A stretch of DNA of 64,000 nucleotides from Begonia masoniana (GCA_022432975.1 CM039502.1:15283143-15347142); one strand, 5' to 3'. Counted from the stretch's first letter, positions 1 through 12,341 are shown. The notes: generated by a model not told the origin, from the sequence alone. Numbers and translations: made by a program.

Positions 1-888
1 AATAAAAAGAAAAGAAAAACTAGTTAAAAATGCTTCTCTTCGCTGCTGCTGGTCGCCAAATCGCAGATTACTCTGCTCTGTAAATCGCCCAACGTTTCTC
101 TGCCAAGGTTCGCCGAATCGCCGACTCTCGTTGCTCGCCAGAATCACCGACTCTGCCGAATCCAGAATCGCTCAACGCCGAATCGTGAATCGCTTCTCGC
201 CAGAACCGCCGAAGCTTCCTCTCTGCCGCGTTCCCAAAATCACAGACTCGGCGCCTGTCAAAATCGCCGAGCTCCGATCGACTCTTGCTGCCCGCCAAAA
301 TCCCTCTTCCTCAATCGCCGAATCTTCGCTTGCCCCTCGTTCGCTGCTCTGAAAGTTGCTGAACTCTCCAAAATCGCAGCCTCCTCAAGTTGCCGCCTCC
401 CTGTTTTGGTTTTATTAATTTCTTTCTTTCCTTTTTTTTTTTAATCCATGGATTAGATTTAGCCTTTCCAAATTTGCGCCCCACCGAATCACTGCTTGTT
501 TCCAAAATCGTTGACTCTCCTCTTCTGTTGCTTTGTTTTAGGTTATATCCTTCCTCTAATTAGATCAATGACTTTGATTCTCTGATTCTTACATTGACGG
601 TCCAGCAGCAAACTTTCTAAAATTGAATTAATGTGGCGATTAGTCGCTGGACGGTGGCGATTGATTACCACAGCCTCTGTTTTTCTTGTGCAAAATTTCT
701 GTTGTTGTTTTTGGATATTGTGGTGATCAATCGCTGGACTTTGTGGAGATCGATCGCCATTTTATTGTTTTACCACTATTTTGTCTTTCTCCCTGTTTTA
801 AATACGTTTTCTGCACACTTAAACAAAACTCATCAAATACTTTCACACATTTGAGAATAAACTTATCAAATCAAGTGTAAAAAGTATA
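1..888. other. Low-complexity region without a recognisable gene
   Basis: The first 350 bases are a C-rich series of imperfect repeats built on TCGCCGAATC and CAGAATCGCC. The short reading frames over them are low-complexity and look like no protein family. Around 630-760 there is a second set of GCGAT/GATCGATCGCC words, reminiscent of the CGATCG-rich segments in the LTRs at 58.4 and 61.7 kb. The stretch is probably LTR or leader sequence of an element that begins outside the window, but no boundary is visible. Confidence 0.4.
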
Positions 889-915
889 AATAAGTGTGTA
901 AATTACACACTTATT
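889..915. repeat. 27-nt perfect palindrome
   Basis: Two 13-nt arms (AATAAGTGTGTAA and its complement) are separated by a single A. The palindrome ends a few bases before the point where similarity to MULE copy B begins (about 923). It may mark the breakpoint that truncated the left end of MULE copy A, or be the end of a different small element. Confidence 0.7.
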
Positions 916-922
916 AGCCCCC

Positions 923-1069
923 CCGTTCTCCTCGCCTTAGAACGGGGAGGGGAGGGGACCACCGTTAAACGCACCCCTCCGCGTCGACGTGATCCACATG
1001 TGATGAATGTTCTAAGAACAGTTTGCCGCGTTCATAGAACGGTCCTCGTTCTAAGAACACACAAAAAGT
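923..1069 (+). repeat. Partial left terminal inverted repeat, MULE copy A
   Basis: From the CGTTCTCC...CGCCTTAGAACGGGG block onward this stretch matches copy B at about 55500-55645, including the CCACATGTGATGAATG and AAGAACACACA words. Sequence to its left is unrelated to copy B, so the outer half of the repeat has been lost. The match resumes at 3152 after the inserted solo LTR. Confidence 0.75.
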
Positions 1070-1074
1070 GTTCA

Positions 1075-3146
1075 TGTAACGCCCCGAGTCCTCTGAACTC
1101 AGTTCGTTACACATAATCCGAACATAACTGAGAAACTTTGGACCAAATTTAAAACTTCGCTCGAAAGTCAAAATTTGACATTTTTCTAAAGTCTCAAAAC
1201 ATTTAAAATCTTGCAGCGGAAATTCTTTTGAGCAAAACAGAATTAAGCAGAGCTACGAAACAATGTTTGAATAATCGGTTAAAATATTGAGAAATAATTC
1301 GGCCATAAGAGATCAAGACTTAAGCGTGAAAACTTGAAAATCGTAAGAGTCAAACACATTTTCTGATAAGCAAAGTCAACAAAAAGGGGTGGAAACAGAA
1401 ACTGAAGGCTTCCACCGATCACAAAACGACAGAACTTATTATACACTTCTACCGATGACGTAAGCCGGATGATTCACTCATCTAACTCACACCGATCACA
1501 AAACGACAAACTTATTATACACTTCTACCGATGACGTAAGCCAGATGATTCACTCATCTAACTCACACCGATCACAAAACGACAAACTTATTATACACTT
1601 CTACCGATGACGTAAGCCGGATGATTCACTCATCTAACTCACACCGATCACTAAACGACAAATTTATTATACACTTCTACCGATGACTTAAGCCGGTTGA
1701 TTCACTCATCTATCTTACACTGATCACAAAATGACAAACTTATTATACACTTCTACCGATAGACCAAAAGAGACTCCAATAAGGAGCAAACCTGACTGCT
1801 AAACGACTTTTGTACATTTTACTGAAATCATTCTGATCAACACAAATCCACAATTATTAGAAATTCAAAATAGCAAGCTACAATCGAAATCAAATCATAT
1901 TTTTAAATCCAGAAAAGAAGTTCACAGAAGTGTTAAATGCAGTATCAAACTTCTACTATCATTTAAAATTCTCAGAACACTTCATCAGAATACCTAACCA
2001 CTGAAAACTCTCATTCAGACAAAAGTTAAACCGTCTCATCAGAGCACCTAACCGTAGCATAGAAGTGCTCCACCAACTTCCCTATTCCTCAGTAAACTCA
2101 GAGAATTCACTTGTTGAATGCTCAGCACCTACATCACAAAACTCATCTATTAGCCTAATGCTAAGTAAGTAAAGCAGTAATGAATGAAATGCTGAACATA
2201 AATTCCTAAACATGCAAATTTCTACTTTCTCATCTCAGTTACATATGCATTCGTTTCTGATCTGATCCTCCTGTGAAATTGGGAGTTGGATCACTTCTCC
2301 CAAAGTCATACGTCCTCTCTCTCGATTAAGGGGCGGACTAGTTCCCTTAACAAATTGTTCAGATCCCCCTGTGAAATTGGGGTTTGGATCACTTGCCCCA
2401 AAGTCATACATCCTCTCTCTTGATTAAGGGGCAAATTAGTTCTCTTAACAACTGTTACAGTCTATTCATTCCTTACCATGTCATCTTATGTAAATTCATT
2501 TTCGTATACTTTCAAAATATGATGCATGACATACAAACACAATCAAGCATACACAATCCTACTGTTTTGTGATGTAGTCCCGAAGACACAAGCATACTTC
2601 ACTTACCTGGCTCTCCTGAAAATGCCCAGTTTCAAACTACTTCAGAAGTTTTGTTCACCTAAATCATAAACAGAATATTAATCAGATTTCTACTAGGCCT
2701 CATTCTAATCTATCCAGAAATCTAGGGAAACTAGTTTGGAAATTTAGTTCATAGCACATTCCCGATTTACCACAAAACCCGGACTAGCTTACCCATACAG
2801 CATTCACCAAAACTCACATTTATACCCTCTCCAATCATCGATAGCTACCAGTATAGAAAGAAATCGAAATAGGGATCACCTAGTTCGGACAATATTCGAG
2901 TAGAAGAATCGCCTAGAGAGCTCTGTTGCTTGAGCTGAAGACTGTAAGAGAGAAAATAGAGAATAGTGGCGGCTACAGTGCATTAAACCCAAACTTCTTT
3001 CCTTAAATACGTTATCCACTTTTAAATTTTTAATTACTCTTATGCCCTTGCCTAGTCATCCACTAACCCTACTTTTGTTATTGTCATTTAAAGTGTACCA
3101 TTAATTAAAAGAATAGAGAATTAATCCGATAGAACCGGGTGTTACA
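1075..3146 (-). mobile_element. Solo LTR (2,072 bp) with GTTCA target duplication
   Basis: It starts TGTAACGCCCC and ends GGGTGTTACA, and is flanked by GTTCA at 1070-1074 and 3147-3151. Comparison with MULE copy B shows the uninterrupted empty site, which confirms the insertion. There is no internal coding domain, so it is a solo LTR left by LTR-LTR recombination. An inverted relative lies at 5765-7917; because that one shows a TATA-like TATAAAAG near its start on the + strand, this copy is read as minus-oriented. The family is probably Ty3-like from its length, but no coding region confirms it. Confidence 0.85.
1414..1762. repeat. 76-bp tandem repeat, about 4.5 copies, inside solo LTR
   Basis: Units beginning ACCGATCAC start at 1414, 1491, 1567, 1643 and 1719, a period of 76-77 bases. 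Each carries TTCTACCGATGACGTAAG, that is, the TACCGATG word (reverse ATCGGTA) and an ACGT core. The same short words recur in other LTR families in the window. Confidence 0.9.
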
Positions 3147-3180
3147 GTTCACCGTCACTCGGTTTGCCGTTCTGCGTTAG

Positions 3181-3188
3181 TATATAAA
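3181..3188 (+). promoter_or_regulatory. TATA box of MULE gene B, copy A
   Basis: TATATAAA lies about 207 bases before the gene B start codon and is conserved in copy B at 55686. It sits at the inner edge of the terminal inverted repeat, where MuDR-type promoters lie. The solo LTR at 1075-3146 now separates it from the rest of the repeat. Confidence 0.6.
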
Positions 3189-3394
3189 GAAACAGATGGG
3201 TTTTCCAGAAAACCTGAGTTTTCTCTTGTCCAAACCCTCATATCTGTATGTTTTGCTGCCGAAATCATCAAATTCGACCGTTTTTTGTCGAAATCTACAA
3301 AAAAACTTTGAGGAAATCAAAAAATCGAGTTGTTTTCTAGCCAAAAATTCTAAAAAAACTCAAAAATTCATAAAAAAAACCCTCAAACCCAAAA

Positions 3395-4675
3395 ATGGCC
3401 CCTCCAAGAATGTTTATTGGTCGAAAGGCTCCCGGATGTCACAAGGTGACCCATCAAATCGGGCGCCGAATCAAGTGCCGCAACTACCACCTGGTTATTT
3501 TTCCATGGAATTTCGTAACGAGGAGTGTCAAAAGTAGTACGAGCGGGATACGAGAATCCGCTTGATTATATATGGGAAGATTGCCAACTTTAGCAGTTGC
3601 GAGTCTTTTGAGGTCAAAGAGATGTTTGACAGCATCTTCTTGCATGAGGTATACAACATGAAGGGCGACAACTGCGACAGAGTTGTTCGCCTGTGTTATG
3701 CCAACTTGGTTAGTACCGGGAGGTCCGGGTGGTTGAAGACATATATATTCGGTACCTAAGTTGTTGTCTCTCCAGCTGTTTTCAACGAATTGCTGGAATT
3801 TGAAGACACTAAGGCGGAGAGATACTATCACAGTTCCCCAGAGTGTGATTTCTCCAGAACAGTAGAGGGACTAGACTTCCTTAGGCAAAGCCACTGCAAT
3901 TCAGGAATTGTAGGGTTCGTGATGCTGAGATCGAAGGCTCTGACCGTCAAAGCTCGGGTGGTAAACAACCTGAGCAGCCACACCATCCTGCCAAGGGATG
4001 GTCAGAGAGATTTCGTCAGTTGGATGGATTTATACATCATGGAGAAGCTCTACAGCGGCACGTTGTTCGACTCAGAATACATGATTATAGGTCACATGTT
4101 TGAGGTCGGGCGAACCAAGAATAAAAATCTGTTGTTTAGAACTTTGATTTGGAAGATCCTCCAGAATTATTAGATTCAGGTGCCCAGTGGAGAGTAGATT
4201 AGATCACACAGATCTGACAATCTATTTGACATGATCCATTTGACTCGGATGGGCCTAGTCAAAGTCGACAGGTCTTGGATGGTCAAGGGAGATCTCAGAG
4301 CCTCCACATCGCGAGATGTTCCAATGGAAGCCACCACCGAGAACTTCCCCGCCACCGTGCACGCCACTTCCACCGAGGACGCGACCGCACCGCCATTTGC
4401 CCCTCAGGTTCATAGTAGTTGGGACATGATGCAACATATGCAACAGATTTATGAGATGCGGCAACAGCAGATGGAGGACATGTATCAGATGCAGCAGGAG
4501 AGGGAGCAGCAGGGGACCAGGGGATGGAGTTCCTCATAGGCAGGGTCAGGGAGCTTGCCCCGATCAGCAAAAGGTGGTTGAATCACAAAACTATCTCAGT
4601 AAGTCCCTTAGAGAGCTCACTGACAGGCTGACGAATTGGATGATGGATGGAGACAATGATGTCCCACCGGCTTAG
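3395..4675 (+). pseudogene. MULE gene B, copy A: plant transposon-protein domain, frameshifted
   Basis: The start MAPPRMFIGRKA is shared with copy B at 55892. In order there are a PGYFSMEF segment, a domain running from the region of YANLV through SPAVFNELL, ILPRDGQRDF, MEKLYSGTLFD and MIIGHMFEVGRTKNKNL, an acidic/proline linker, a Met/Gln-rich coiled coil (repeated MQQ words) and the C-terminal end WMMDGDNDVPPA. The middle domain aligns by eye with residues about 90-310 of the SIRE env-like ORF at 42677-44941 and looks like the 'putative plant transposon protein' family (I believe Pfam Transposase_32). This copy has lost one C near 3430 and has stops at CAG-to-TAG positions (about 3536, 4170 and 4194). 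A TAA near 3758 is shared with copy B. Original length was about 425 residues. Function is unknown. Confidence 0.7.
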
Positions 4676-5350
4676 GACATTTTATATTTTGTATTTCATT
4701 TTATGTAATCTACTTTTCATCTGTAAATATGATGTATTGTACTTTTTATATTTTGATGTACTTTACATTTCATTTTATGTCTTGATGTTTATTACATGTA
4801 TTGTAATCTGGTTGTTGGATATATATTTGTGATTTGAATTTGTAGGAACTATTTGAAGATAGCTATGGAGGAGTCATAAAACAAACGAAACTCTGTCCAT
4901 TTTTTCAATTTTTTTTGTTTAAATAAACCGAAACAAATAAATAATTATAATTTGAATAACCTTTAATAGATAAGTATTCTTAACATAAACTAAAATAAAT
5001 AAATAAATTATTTAAGTAAAAAAAATTACAATTAGAAATATCTTCGGGATGTAATTTGTTATATCGGCTTCATCGGCCCAAAAGGACATCACAAAGCTTA
5101 ATGCTTCTAAGGCAAGTTTGAGTGCTCAAGATATTTCAAATTGTAATTATTTTTTTTCGGGATGTAATTTGTTATATCGGCTTCATCGGACCAGAAAGAC
5201 ATCGCAAAGCTTAATGCTTGCAAGGCAGATTTGAGTAGTCTAATAAAAAAATGGACCTAGCACTGAAATTACAAAATTCAATAATTGTTGCATCGGCTGC
5301 CCGTCCTCGATTCCTACACATAATGGAAACTATATTAAAAAAGAATGACT
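4676..5350. other. Central part of MULE copy A between the convergent genes
   Basis: AT-rich sequence follows the gene B stop and looks like 3' untranslated DNA (repeated CATTTTATGT and GATGT words). From about 5250 to 5340 a minus-strand stretch reading RNRGRAADATIIEF might be a 3' exon remnant of the transposase gene, but this is weak. No complete gene is present. Confidence 0.4.
5045..5240. repeat. Tandem duplication, 113-bp period
   Basis: CGGGATGTAATTTGTTATAT begins at 5045 and again at 5158. Both copies continue through CGGCTTCATCGG, ACATC(A/G)CAAAGCTTAATGCTT and a GGCA(A/G)(G/A)TTTGAGT block with few differences. It lies in the non-coding centre of MULE copy A. Confidence 0.85.
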
Positions 5351-5355
5351 GTGTT

Positions 5356-5759
5356 TGTAACGACCCCTTATCCCAGCAAGATATTGTCCGCTCTGGGGAT
5401 TGGGCCGTAGCCCAATATCCTCTCCTCACGGCTTTGTTTGGCGAGAACTTCCCGGAAGGTCACCCAACCTGGGATTGCTCTCGCTGAAGCACTTTTAACT
5501 TCAGAGTTCTTATGGGATCCGTTGTCAATCGTGCTCCAAAACGCGTCTTGCTATGTTGGGAGGGTCTCTTTACATATGTTTCATTTCCACATACTTCCCC
5601 AAGCGATGTGGGATTGTGACAACCCCCTCTTTACGACCCGGGATTCGCCTATACTCGAGTCCGGGATTCGCCTATACTCGGCTTAGGTCCCGAGGTTTGC
5701 CCCGCAACCCGAGGTTTGCCCCGCAGTCCTACACATACGTTCACATTCGGGTCATCACA
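5356..5759 (-). mobile_element. Solo LTR of a TRIM retrotransposon, TSD GTGTT
   Basis: It starts TGTAACGACCCC, ends GGGTCATCACA, and is flanked by GTGTT at 5351-5355 and 5760-5764. It matches the three LTRs of the TRIM array at 16504-17788 almost throughout. It is 404 bp rather than 382 because of a short internal duplication around the GGGATTCGCCTATACTCG and CCCGAGGTTTGCCCCGCA words. Orientation is inferred from the array, whose primer site reads on the minus strand. Confidence 0.9.
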
Positions 5760-5764
5760 GTGTT

Positions 5765-7917
5765 TGTAGCAATCGGTAATTGTCTAACTTGATATTCTTA
5801 ATAGCTACATTTTTGTGACTTTTATTTTATGGAACTAAGTGAATTTAATTGGTTGCTCAATTAGGTTAATGTTGGTTAGTCAAGGGCAAATGCGTAATTT
5901 GTGAAGATTAGTGTATAAAAGCGGTTAGTTAAGGGTTTTTGCCGCCACTGTTTCATTTCCTCATTTGGTATTCAGCTTGCTCAACAGACCTTCTCTCGGT
6001 GATTTTCCTGTCTGATTCTTCCTTAGCTTAGGTGAGTTCTTCTTTGAGTTCTTCTTACTGATGGTTTAGGATGAATATAGAATATGCATTTGATGATTTG
6101 CTTACAGTAGAATGAGTGTACTAGGAATGCTGTGAGTGAGAGCTGAGTTCGGGTTTTGTGATGAATCGGGAATGTTCGAGGAACTGAACTTCTAACTAGT
6201 TTCTTTAGACTTCTGGATAGCCCAGAATGAGGTTTAGTGAAGATCTAATCGATACTCTGTCTATGGTTTTAGGTTTGAGTAAGCACCTGGAGTAGCCTTC
6301 CACCAAACTTTTCCAGGAGACCAGGTAAGTAGAGTATGTGTGTGCCTTCGGGCCTACATCACAAAACAGTAGGGTTTATGCATGTTTTGTATGTTTTCAG
6401 AATGTTATGCATCATATTTTGAAAGGAAATGAAAATGAATTTACATGAAATGACACGGTAAGGCATGAACAGATCAACTATTAAGTGAACTAATCCGCCC
6501 CTTAATCGAGTTAAGAGGATATTCGACCTTGGAAAACTGATCCGCTTCCCATCGTAAAAAGGATCAGATCATGAAACGATATAGCTATTAAAGAACATTC
6601 GACTTTGGGAAGACTGATCCACTTCCCATCGAACAGAGGGATCAGATCATGAACGAATGAAATCACAACTGAGTTGAGAAAGTAGAAATTGTATGAATAG
6701 GATTTATGTTTCAACATTTCATTTCATTAATGCTCTACTTATTTAGCATTAGGCTAATAGATGAGTTTTGAGATGTAGGTGCTGAGTTTCCAACATGTGA
6801 TTTCTCTGAGTTTACAGAAGAATAGGCAAAGTTGATGGAGCACATCTATGTCGCGGTTTGGTGCACTGATGAGCCGGTTTGACAAATGTCAGTATGTGAA
6901 GTCTTAGTGGACAAGTGTGTTGTTGAAATGTGCTAAAGATTTGAATGACAGTAGTAGTTTTAATGTTTTGGCATGTTTTGGGATTATCTTGACTATGAAA
7001 ACACGATTGATTTATTTGTAGCTTTCTATTCTGGATTTTTAGAAAGTTGTGGTTTTAAGTTGTTTTGAATTATTGTAGTAAAATTTATAAGTTCTTTTAG
7101 TAGGCAGAGTTGTCCGATGGTTTAGAGTGTAAATGCTAATGTGGTTCTGCGTCGTTCGGCAGATGTCGAATGGCAGAGATCAATCGGTAGATGTTGAGTG
7201 TTACTGTTGATCGGCAGATGCTGTCGTTCGACAGAAGTCAAAGTCAATCGGTAGATGTCGAGTGTTACTGTTGAGCGGTAGATGTGAGTAGTTGATTTTG
7301 TCGTTTTGTGACCGGTGGATGTGAGTAGTTGATTTTGTCGTTTTGTGATCGATGGATGTGATCGGTAGATGTGAGTAGTAGATTTTTTCGTTTTGTGATC
7401 GGTGGATGTGAGCGGTAGATGTGGGTAGTAAATTTTGTCATTTTGTGATCGGTGGATGTGAGTGGTAGATGTGGGTAGTAAATTTTGCTGTTTTGTGATC
7501 GGTGGATGTGAGCGGTAGATGTATTTTGTTCAGCTTCTACCGCTGAGACTCTTTTGTCTCTACTTCTACCGTTGGAATTGTTTAGTGGAAGATATCTTAT
7601 GTTTCTGCTCTTACCGCTGAGACTATATGGCAGAAGAAGTGTTCGAATTTAAGACATTTAAATATTCAACACATTTATGTCATCGGTTCTTTTGACCGAT
7701 TGTTTCTATTATTTTAATCGTTCATAAGTATTGTTTTAGTGTTTTGTTTTAACCCTATTTTATACAAATGAATTTCCGCTGCAAGTTTTCTTGATGTTTT
7801 TAAATAAAGGTCAAATTTTGACCGTCGAGTGAATTTTTTAAAATCTTTCCAGATACTCTTAGTTTTGTTCAACGTTATGAGTAGCGAATCAAATTTATAA
7901 AATTCGGGGCGTTACAA
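5765..7917 (+). mobile_element. Solo LTR (2,153 bp), inverted relative of the 1075 LTR
   Basis: It starts TGTAGCAATCGG and ends GGGGCGTTACA. The flanks are GTGTT (5760-5764) and ATGTT (7918-7922), a target duplication with one mismatch. Its reverse complement shares long blocks with 1075-3146, for example the CTACATC(A)CAAAAC / TTAGCATTAGGCTAATAGATGAG region and the CAAAACGAC / GTCGTTTTG repeats. TGTATAAAAGC near 5912 is a plausible TATA box, followed by a pyrimidine-rich 5'-leader-like stretch, supporting + orientation. It lies just downstream of the MULE transposase stop. Confidence 0.75.
7150..7530. repeat. Tandem GATCGGTGGATGTGAG-type repeats in solo LTR
   Basis: Repeats of about 50-60 bases are built from GTCGTTTTGTGATCGGTGGATG, (A/G)(G)CGGTAGATGTG(A/G)GTAG and variants such as ATCGGCAGATGC. 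They are the inverse-orientation counterpart of the 76-bp repeats at 1414-1762. Similar words, including TTTGTCGTTTAGCGATCGG, occur in the SIRE copia LTRs. Confidence 0.8.
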
Positions 7918-9771
7918 TGTTAACGAGGGAAATGTGTTGAACTATACCTGCATCCCATCAAATGTGTTGAAACTCATAAACGTGTATTGAGAAGCAGCGC
8001 TTGAAGGGGATCCCGGGTGAGGACAAGTGCGACTATTATGCACCTTCTGCCGACATATACTACAAGACATCTTTGAGTTCAGCCTACTCATTGTCGAACT
8101 TGACGGCTCATAGACTTCTCGCACTCTTATCTTTTTCGGCCTAACGAGTTGGCAATATCTTCTGGGAATGATTAATTCCCGTCAATCTGGTATTTGCAGC
8201 CACATTTGGGGACCACTCACAGGTTGAATAGCATGGATGCACATAATTTTCCAGTGCCATTCTCATGAAATGCATGCATGGAATGGAATGGACACACGAG
8301 ATTCCAATAAGCTCCCACCTGGTGCAGTTACACACACCATATTCATGTCGACCACATATTGTTCATAGCCGTTGCTGACCTCAAATCATGCACCTCCCCT
8401 AAGCTGAGCACTCCAATTTCGAGCTATACTTTCTAGCTTCTCAAGTTTATTCTTTATCTTAGGACACACTAGGCATGTTGATTGGGCTAGCTTCTTAAAT
8501 TTCTTCACAATACGAGTCATCATGCACTTTCAGATCATCTCAAACATAATCAGGATCGGTTTCTCCTTGACTGGCAATAAAAGTGCATTGAATAACTCAC
8601 ACAAATTATTCAATCCCATGTCGTACTTGGGATTCTAAGAAAAGGCATGATTAGACCAATATCTAGGCTCTTTTGCTTGAAACCATGCGTGGGCCTCCGG
8701 GCTAAGCTCGTGTAATTTCTGAATTTATGTTTCGAAATGCCACATTGTGGTTGTACTGGCCGCATTCCACATTACATCTCGGCTCTGCCCCAAAATTGAC
8801 CTTTAAAATTTGTGTACATATGCATGAGGCAGTAGCGGTGTTCGGCTTCTTTAAATTTCTCTTCCGCAGTATTTAGCAAACCCTAATATTTGAAAGAAAA
8901 ACAGAGTCAATATAATGTGGAGAGTACTGATCAAGATAATTCTCAGGAAAGACTGTACTGGACAATCTCTTAGACAGAATTACATGTCCAAGTAAATTCT
9001 CAGGAAAGGTTAGAGGGGTCACAAATGGTTCCACTTAAATTCCAAGCTCCAAAACGGAACTTACTTATACAGTACAATTACACCACTAATATTTGACAAG
9101 AATAACAGAGTCAACATCAAACAATATAATTATCAAAACGCCCTTGTTTTGAAATAACAATTAAAAATGTGTTGTACCTTTTGTCGATTGGAAATAATTG
9201 TCCACCCGTGCCCTGATTCAGTGTTTAGGTCACGCTTCAATATTTGCAAGAACCACGTCCATGTGTCCGTGCACTTTTTTTTGACGTTAGCAACAACAAC
9301 GAGATATATTTTATCGTTGCCATCAATACTGACGGCTGTGAGTAATTGACTGAGGCACGAGCCCTTAAGATGACAACCATCCAAGCCGATAACAGGGAGA
9401 CCGTACTACAGCAAACCTTCCTTGGAAGCAATCACGCATATATACTCTTTGACATACCAATGAATCATGCTCATCTCGTAAGTATGTACTTGAAATGTGC
9501 TAACCAGATTTGATCTATATATTTCTGCTACGTACGACCAGACTAGCTTGTATTGTTCGTCGCACTAGCCTTCGTTAGTTGTTTGATCTACGTTTTTTGC
9601 TCTTTTGGCAATACTAGGTGTAATGTTGACAGTCAAATCCTTCATCACAGTCTCGATAATAGAAGAGATTTCCTACATAGGTTGACTTTTGAACCTATCC
9701 AAATAATGACCTGCCACCAATTTTGCTCTAGCGTGTCGATTCTCCATTTTCCTCGAATAGCTGTGAGAATC

Positions 9772-12341
9772 TGTGACGACCCCCTGACCTGATCGGGGTC
9801 GAAGAGCCATCACTCCGGACATTTAAAATGTGACACATATTTTTTTTGAACTTTTAAAACATTACACAGAAAAAACCTTCTCTGGAGCTAAAGACTGGAA
9901 GATAAGTTAAAATTTTGTTACAGGAATAATTGGCAGAAGAAAACAGGAAGACAGAAGGCAGGGAGGAACGAAAACGATTCCAGGGATTTTCACCAGGACT
10001 TGACTTCGACTTAAATAGGATTCTGACATTTGGACGTAAAATCTTCGACTTTTTAAAACTCTTAAATCTGAAGACGTGAAAACAGAAATCATGAAACAGA
10101 AATGGACGACTGAAACTGGGAGGCAGAATGGACGACAGACATGTAGTGGAAAACTTAATAAAATGGGAAACAGAAACTGGAAGTCGTGTAGTGTCAAAGA
10201 TAGAATCTGTAGACAAACAGAAGACGTGGACGTTTAAAATAAAAGGCAGTAACCGTGGACGTTTGAAATGAAAGGCAAAAGTTTGTGGACAAACAGAAGC
10301 TGTGGACGTTTAAAATCAAAGACAGAAATAGTAGACAACAGAAATCCGTGGACGTTTTAAAAAAAAGGCAGTGACCATGGATGTTTGACATAAAAGGGCA
10401 GAAATAGTAGACAACAGAAGTCCGTGGACGTTTAAAATAAAAAGCAGTAATCTTAGACGTTTGACATAAAAGGGCAGAAACAGTAGACAACAGAAGTCCG
10501 TGGACATTTAAAATAAACGGTAGTGACCATGGAAGTTTGGCATAAAAGGGCAGAAACAGTAGACAACAGAAGTCCGTGGACGTTTAAAATAAACGGCAGT
10601 GACCGTGGACGTTTGACAAAAAAAGGGCAGCGTGGACGACTGTTTTAAAGAACAGTGTGGACGACTGTTCACAGAGCAAAATGAACAACTCTTTTATAGA
10701 AGGCGTGGACGACTATTTTACAGAAGACGTGGACGACTGTTCACAGAACAAAATGAACAACTCTTTTACAGAAGGCGTGGACGACTGTTTTCTTTTGGAA
10801 AACTTGAAGACTTGAAAGGCATAAACATATACTCCGTCGATCGATCGGTTACCCCAAGCGAACGATCGGCTACCTCTCTGTTTGACGACTTACTTCTTTT
10901 GACACAGAAAATTTTGAACTTCTAAAACCCGATTCAAAATACAGTTTGAAAATACACTTGACAACATGACAGAGATTCAAGAAAACAAACTGCATGGATA
11001 GTTCTAAAACTCGAGACAATCCATGCACAACATGAAAGGAAAAGATTCCAAACAGTTCCAGAATATTTCAAAACATACATGCAACTGTTAAACAGAGGTT
11101 TTTTTTTTTTTTAAAACATCAACAGAAAGTTTATACATCGTTTTAAAATTTCAGAAGTTGTACAGAACTTGACATAACTATAGAAAATACATTCTCACAG
11201 GAATAACATTTGTCTGACTGCAGCAACCTATCCCCATGAGCTCGAACCGCCAACTACATCAACTCATCAGCTTGAGGCACAAGGTCCTCATCTGGAGGAT
11301 CCATACCTACAACAGGGAGTTCAAATATGAGCCTAGAGCTCAGTAAGAACATGAAATATAGTGATGCATAAGTTGTGCATGAACATTTTCAAATACATGA
11401 ACATTACGTTACATTACATTATGTTTCACTGGACATGAAGGTATAAGTGGGAAGAAGAGCTGGCGCAACAAGAGCACATGCCACAACATGGTATAACAGG
11501 AGTACATGACAGGATGCCAGTCCTCGTCCACACTTAACCATACATTACACTCACATTTTTAACTTTCATAACTTCAAATCTGGTGCTGAAAAACATTTAC
11601 ATGGTTTTCCAGAAAACGTGTATGCATGAACAGATACGGTGCTTAAACTCAACATATACAGGCGACAGGATAAAAACAAACATGAAACAGAATACACAGA
11701 ACACATTTAGCTTATAGTATAACCTACGACCTAACTACCCGAACCAAAACCTAGTATCTCTGTGTTGTAGGGCCTTAAGGACCAGCTTATACTCATGAAT
11801 TTACCCGTTGTCCGAAATGCAGCAAGCTTTGTACGCACGCCTACTGTGGTTTGCGAACCTATAGCATGCGAAATCGGACATTAACCTAAACTTCAAAAAA
11901 ACTAACGTTTAACTTGTCCATACTTACTAACCAGCTTAGAAGACTACCTTCAATGGGAAAATGGTGAAAAACAGGAGAAGACGAAATATGGGATTCGTCG
12001 CACGTCGTCTGGAAGAGAGAAAGTAGAGAAAAGAATGAAAGATGAGAAAGTTTCACGTAGGAGGAAGAACATATCTTGTTCAACAAGTTAAACACTTGGC
12101 AGCCATTCATTGGCTTCCTCCCACCAACCTTAATTCCTTCCTAAATTGCCCCTCCATGCATCTCTAACTAATGGTTCTGTTTAGTTTAGTTACACATTAG
12201 TTTGGTTTTTATCCCATTATTCAATTCAATATAAGCTCCGTCGATTTGTTTTCTAACAAAACATTCATTGTATTAATATCAAATTAATTCCGTTTAATGA
12301 TTCGGGGAATAATTACATAGGCAAAAATGTCAGGTGTTACA
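9772..12341 (-). mobile_element. Solo LTR (2,570 bp) inside the MULE transposase
   Basis: It starts TGTGACGACCCC and ends CAGGTGTTACA. It interrupts transposase coding sequence between the words TFQIKSL and SYSRKMENRH. Flanks are GAATC (9767-9771) and GATGC (12342-12346), a decayed 5-bp duplication (3 of 5 identical) consistent with an old insertion. Family relatives are at 14355 and 20305; shared words include CTGACTGCAGCAACC, CATGAGCTCGA, GTAGGGCCTTAAGG and GAACTTACC(T/C)GTT. Minus orientation is inferred from a leader-like block on that strand near 12.0-12.1 kb. Confidence 0.8.
10200..10800. repeat. Tandem GTGGACG(T)TTT(AAAAT) repeats in solo LTR
   Basis: About ten imperfect units are built around GTGGACGTTTAAAATAAA, GACATAAAAGGGCAGAAA and AGACAACAGAAGTCC, followed by a GTGGACGACTGTT(C/T) series from 10630 to 10795. 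Short reading frames across it are by-products of the repeats. Confidence 0.75.

Noticed and set aside
131..352. 73-codon + strand frame over the TCGCCGAATC-rich region
   Set aside because: The frame follows the short C-rich repeats, has low-complexity composition and no domain; opposite-strand frames are equally open.
1414..1762. Regular 76-bp repeats as a CRISPR-like array
   Set aside because: Units are directly tandem without unique spacers, have no associated genes, and lie in a plant LTR.
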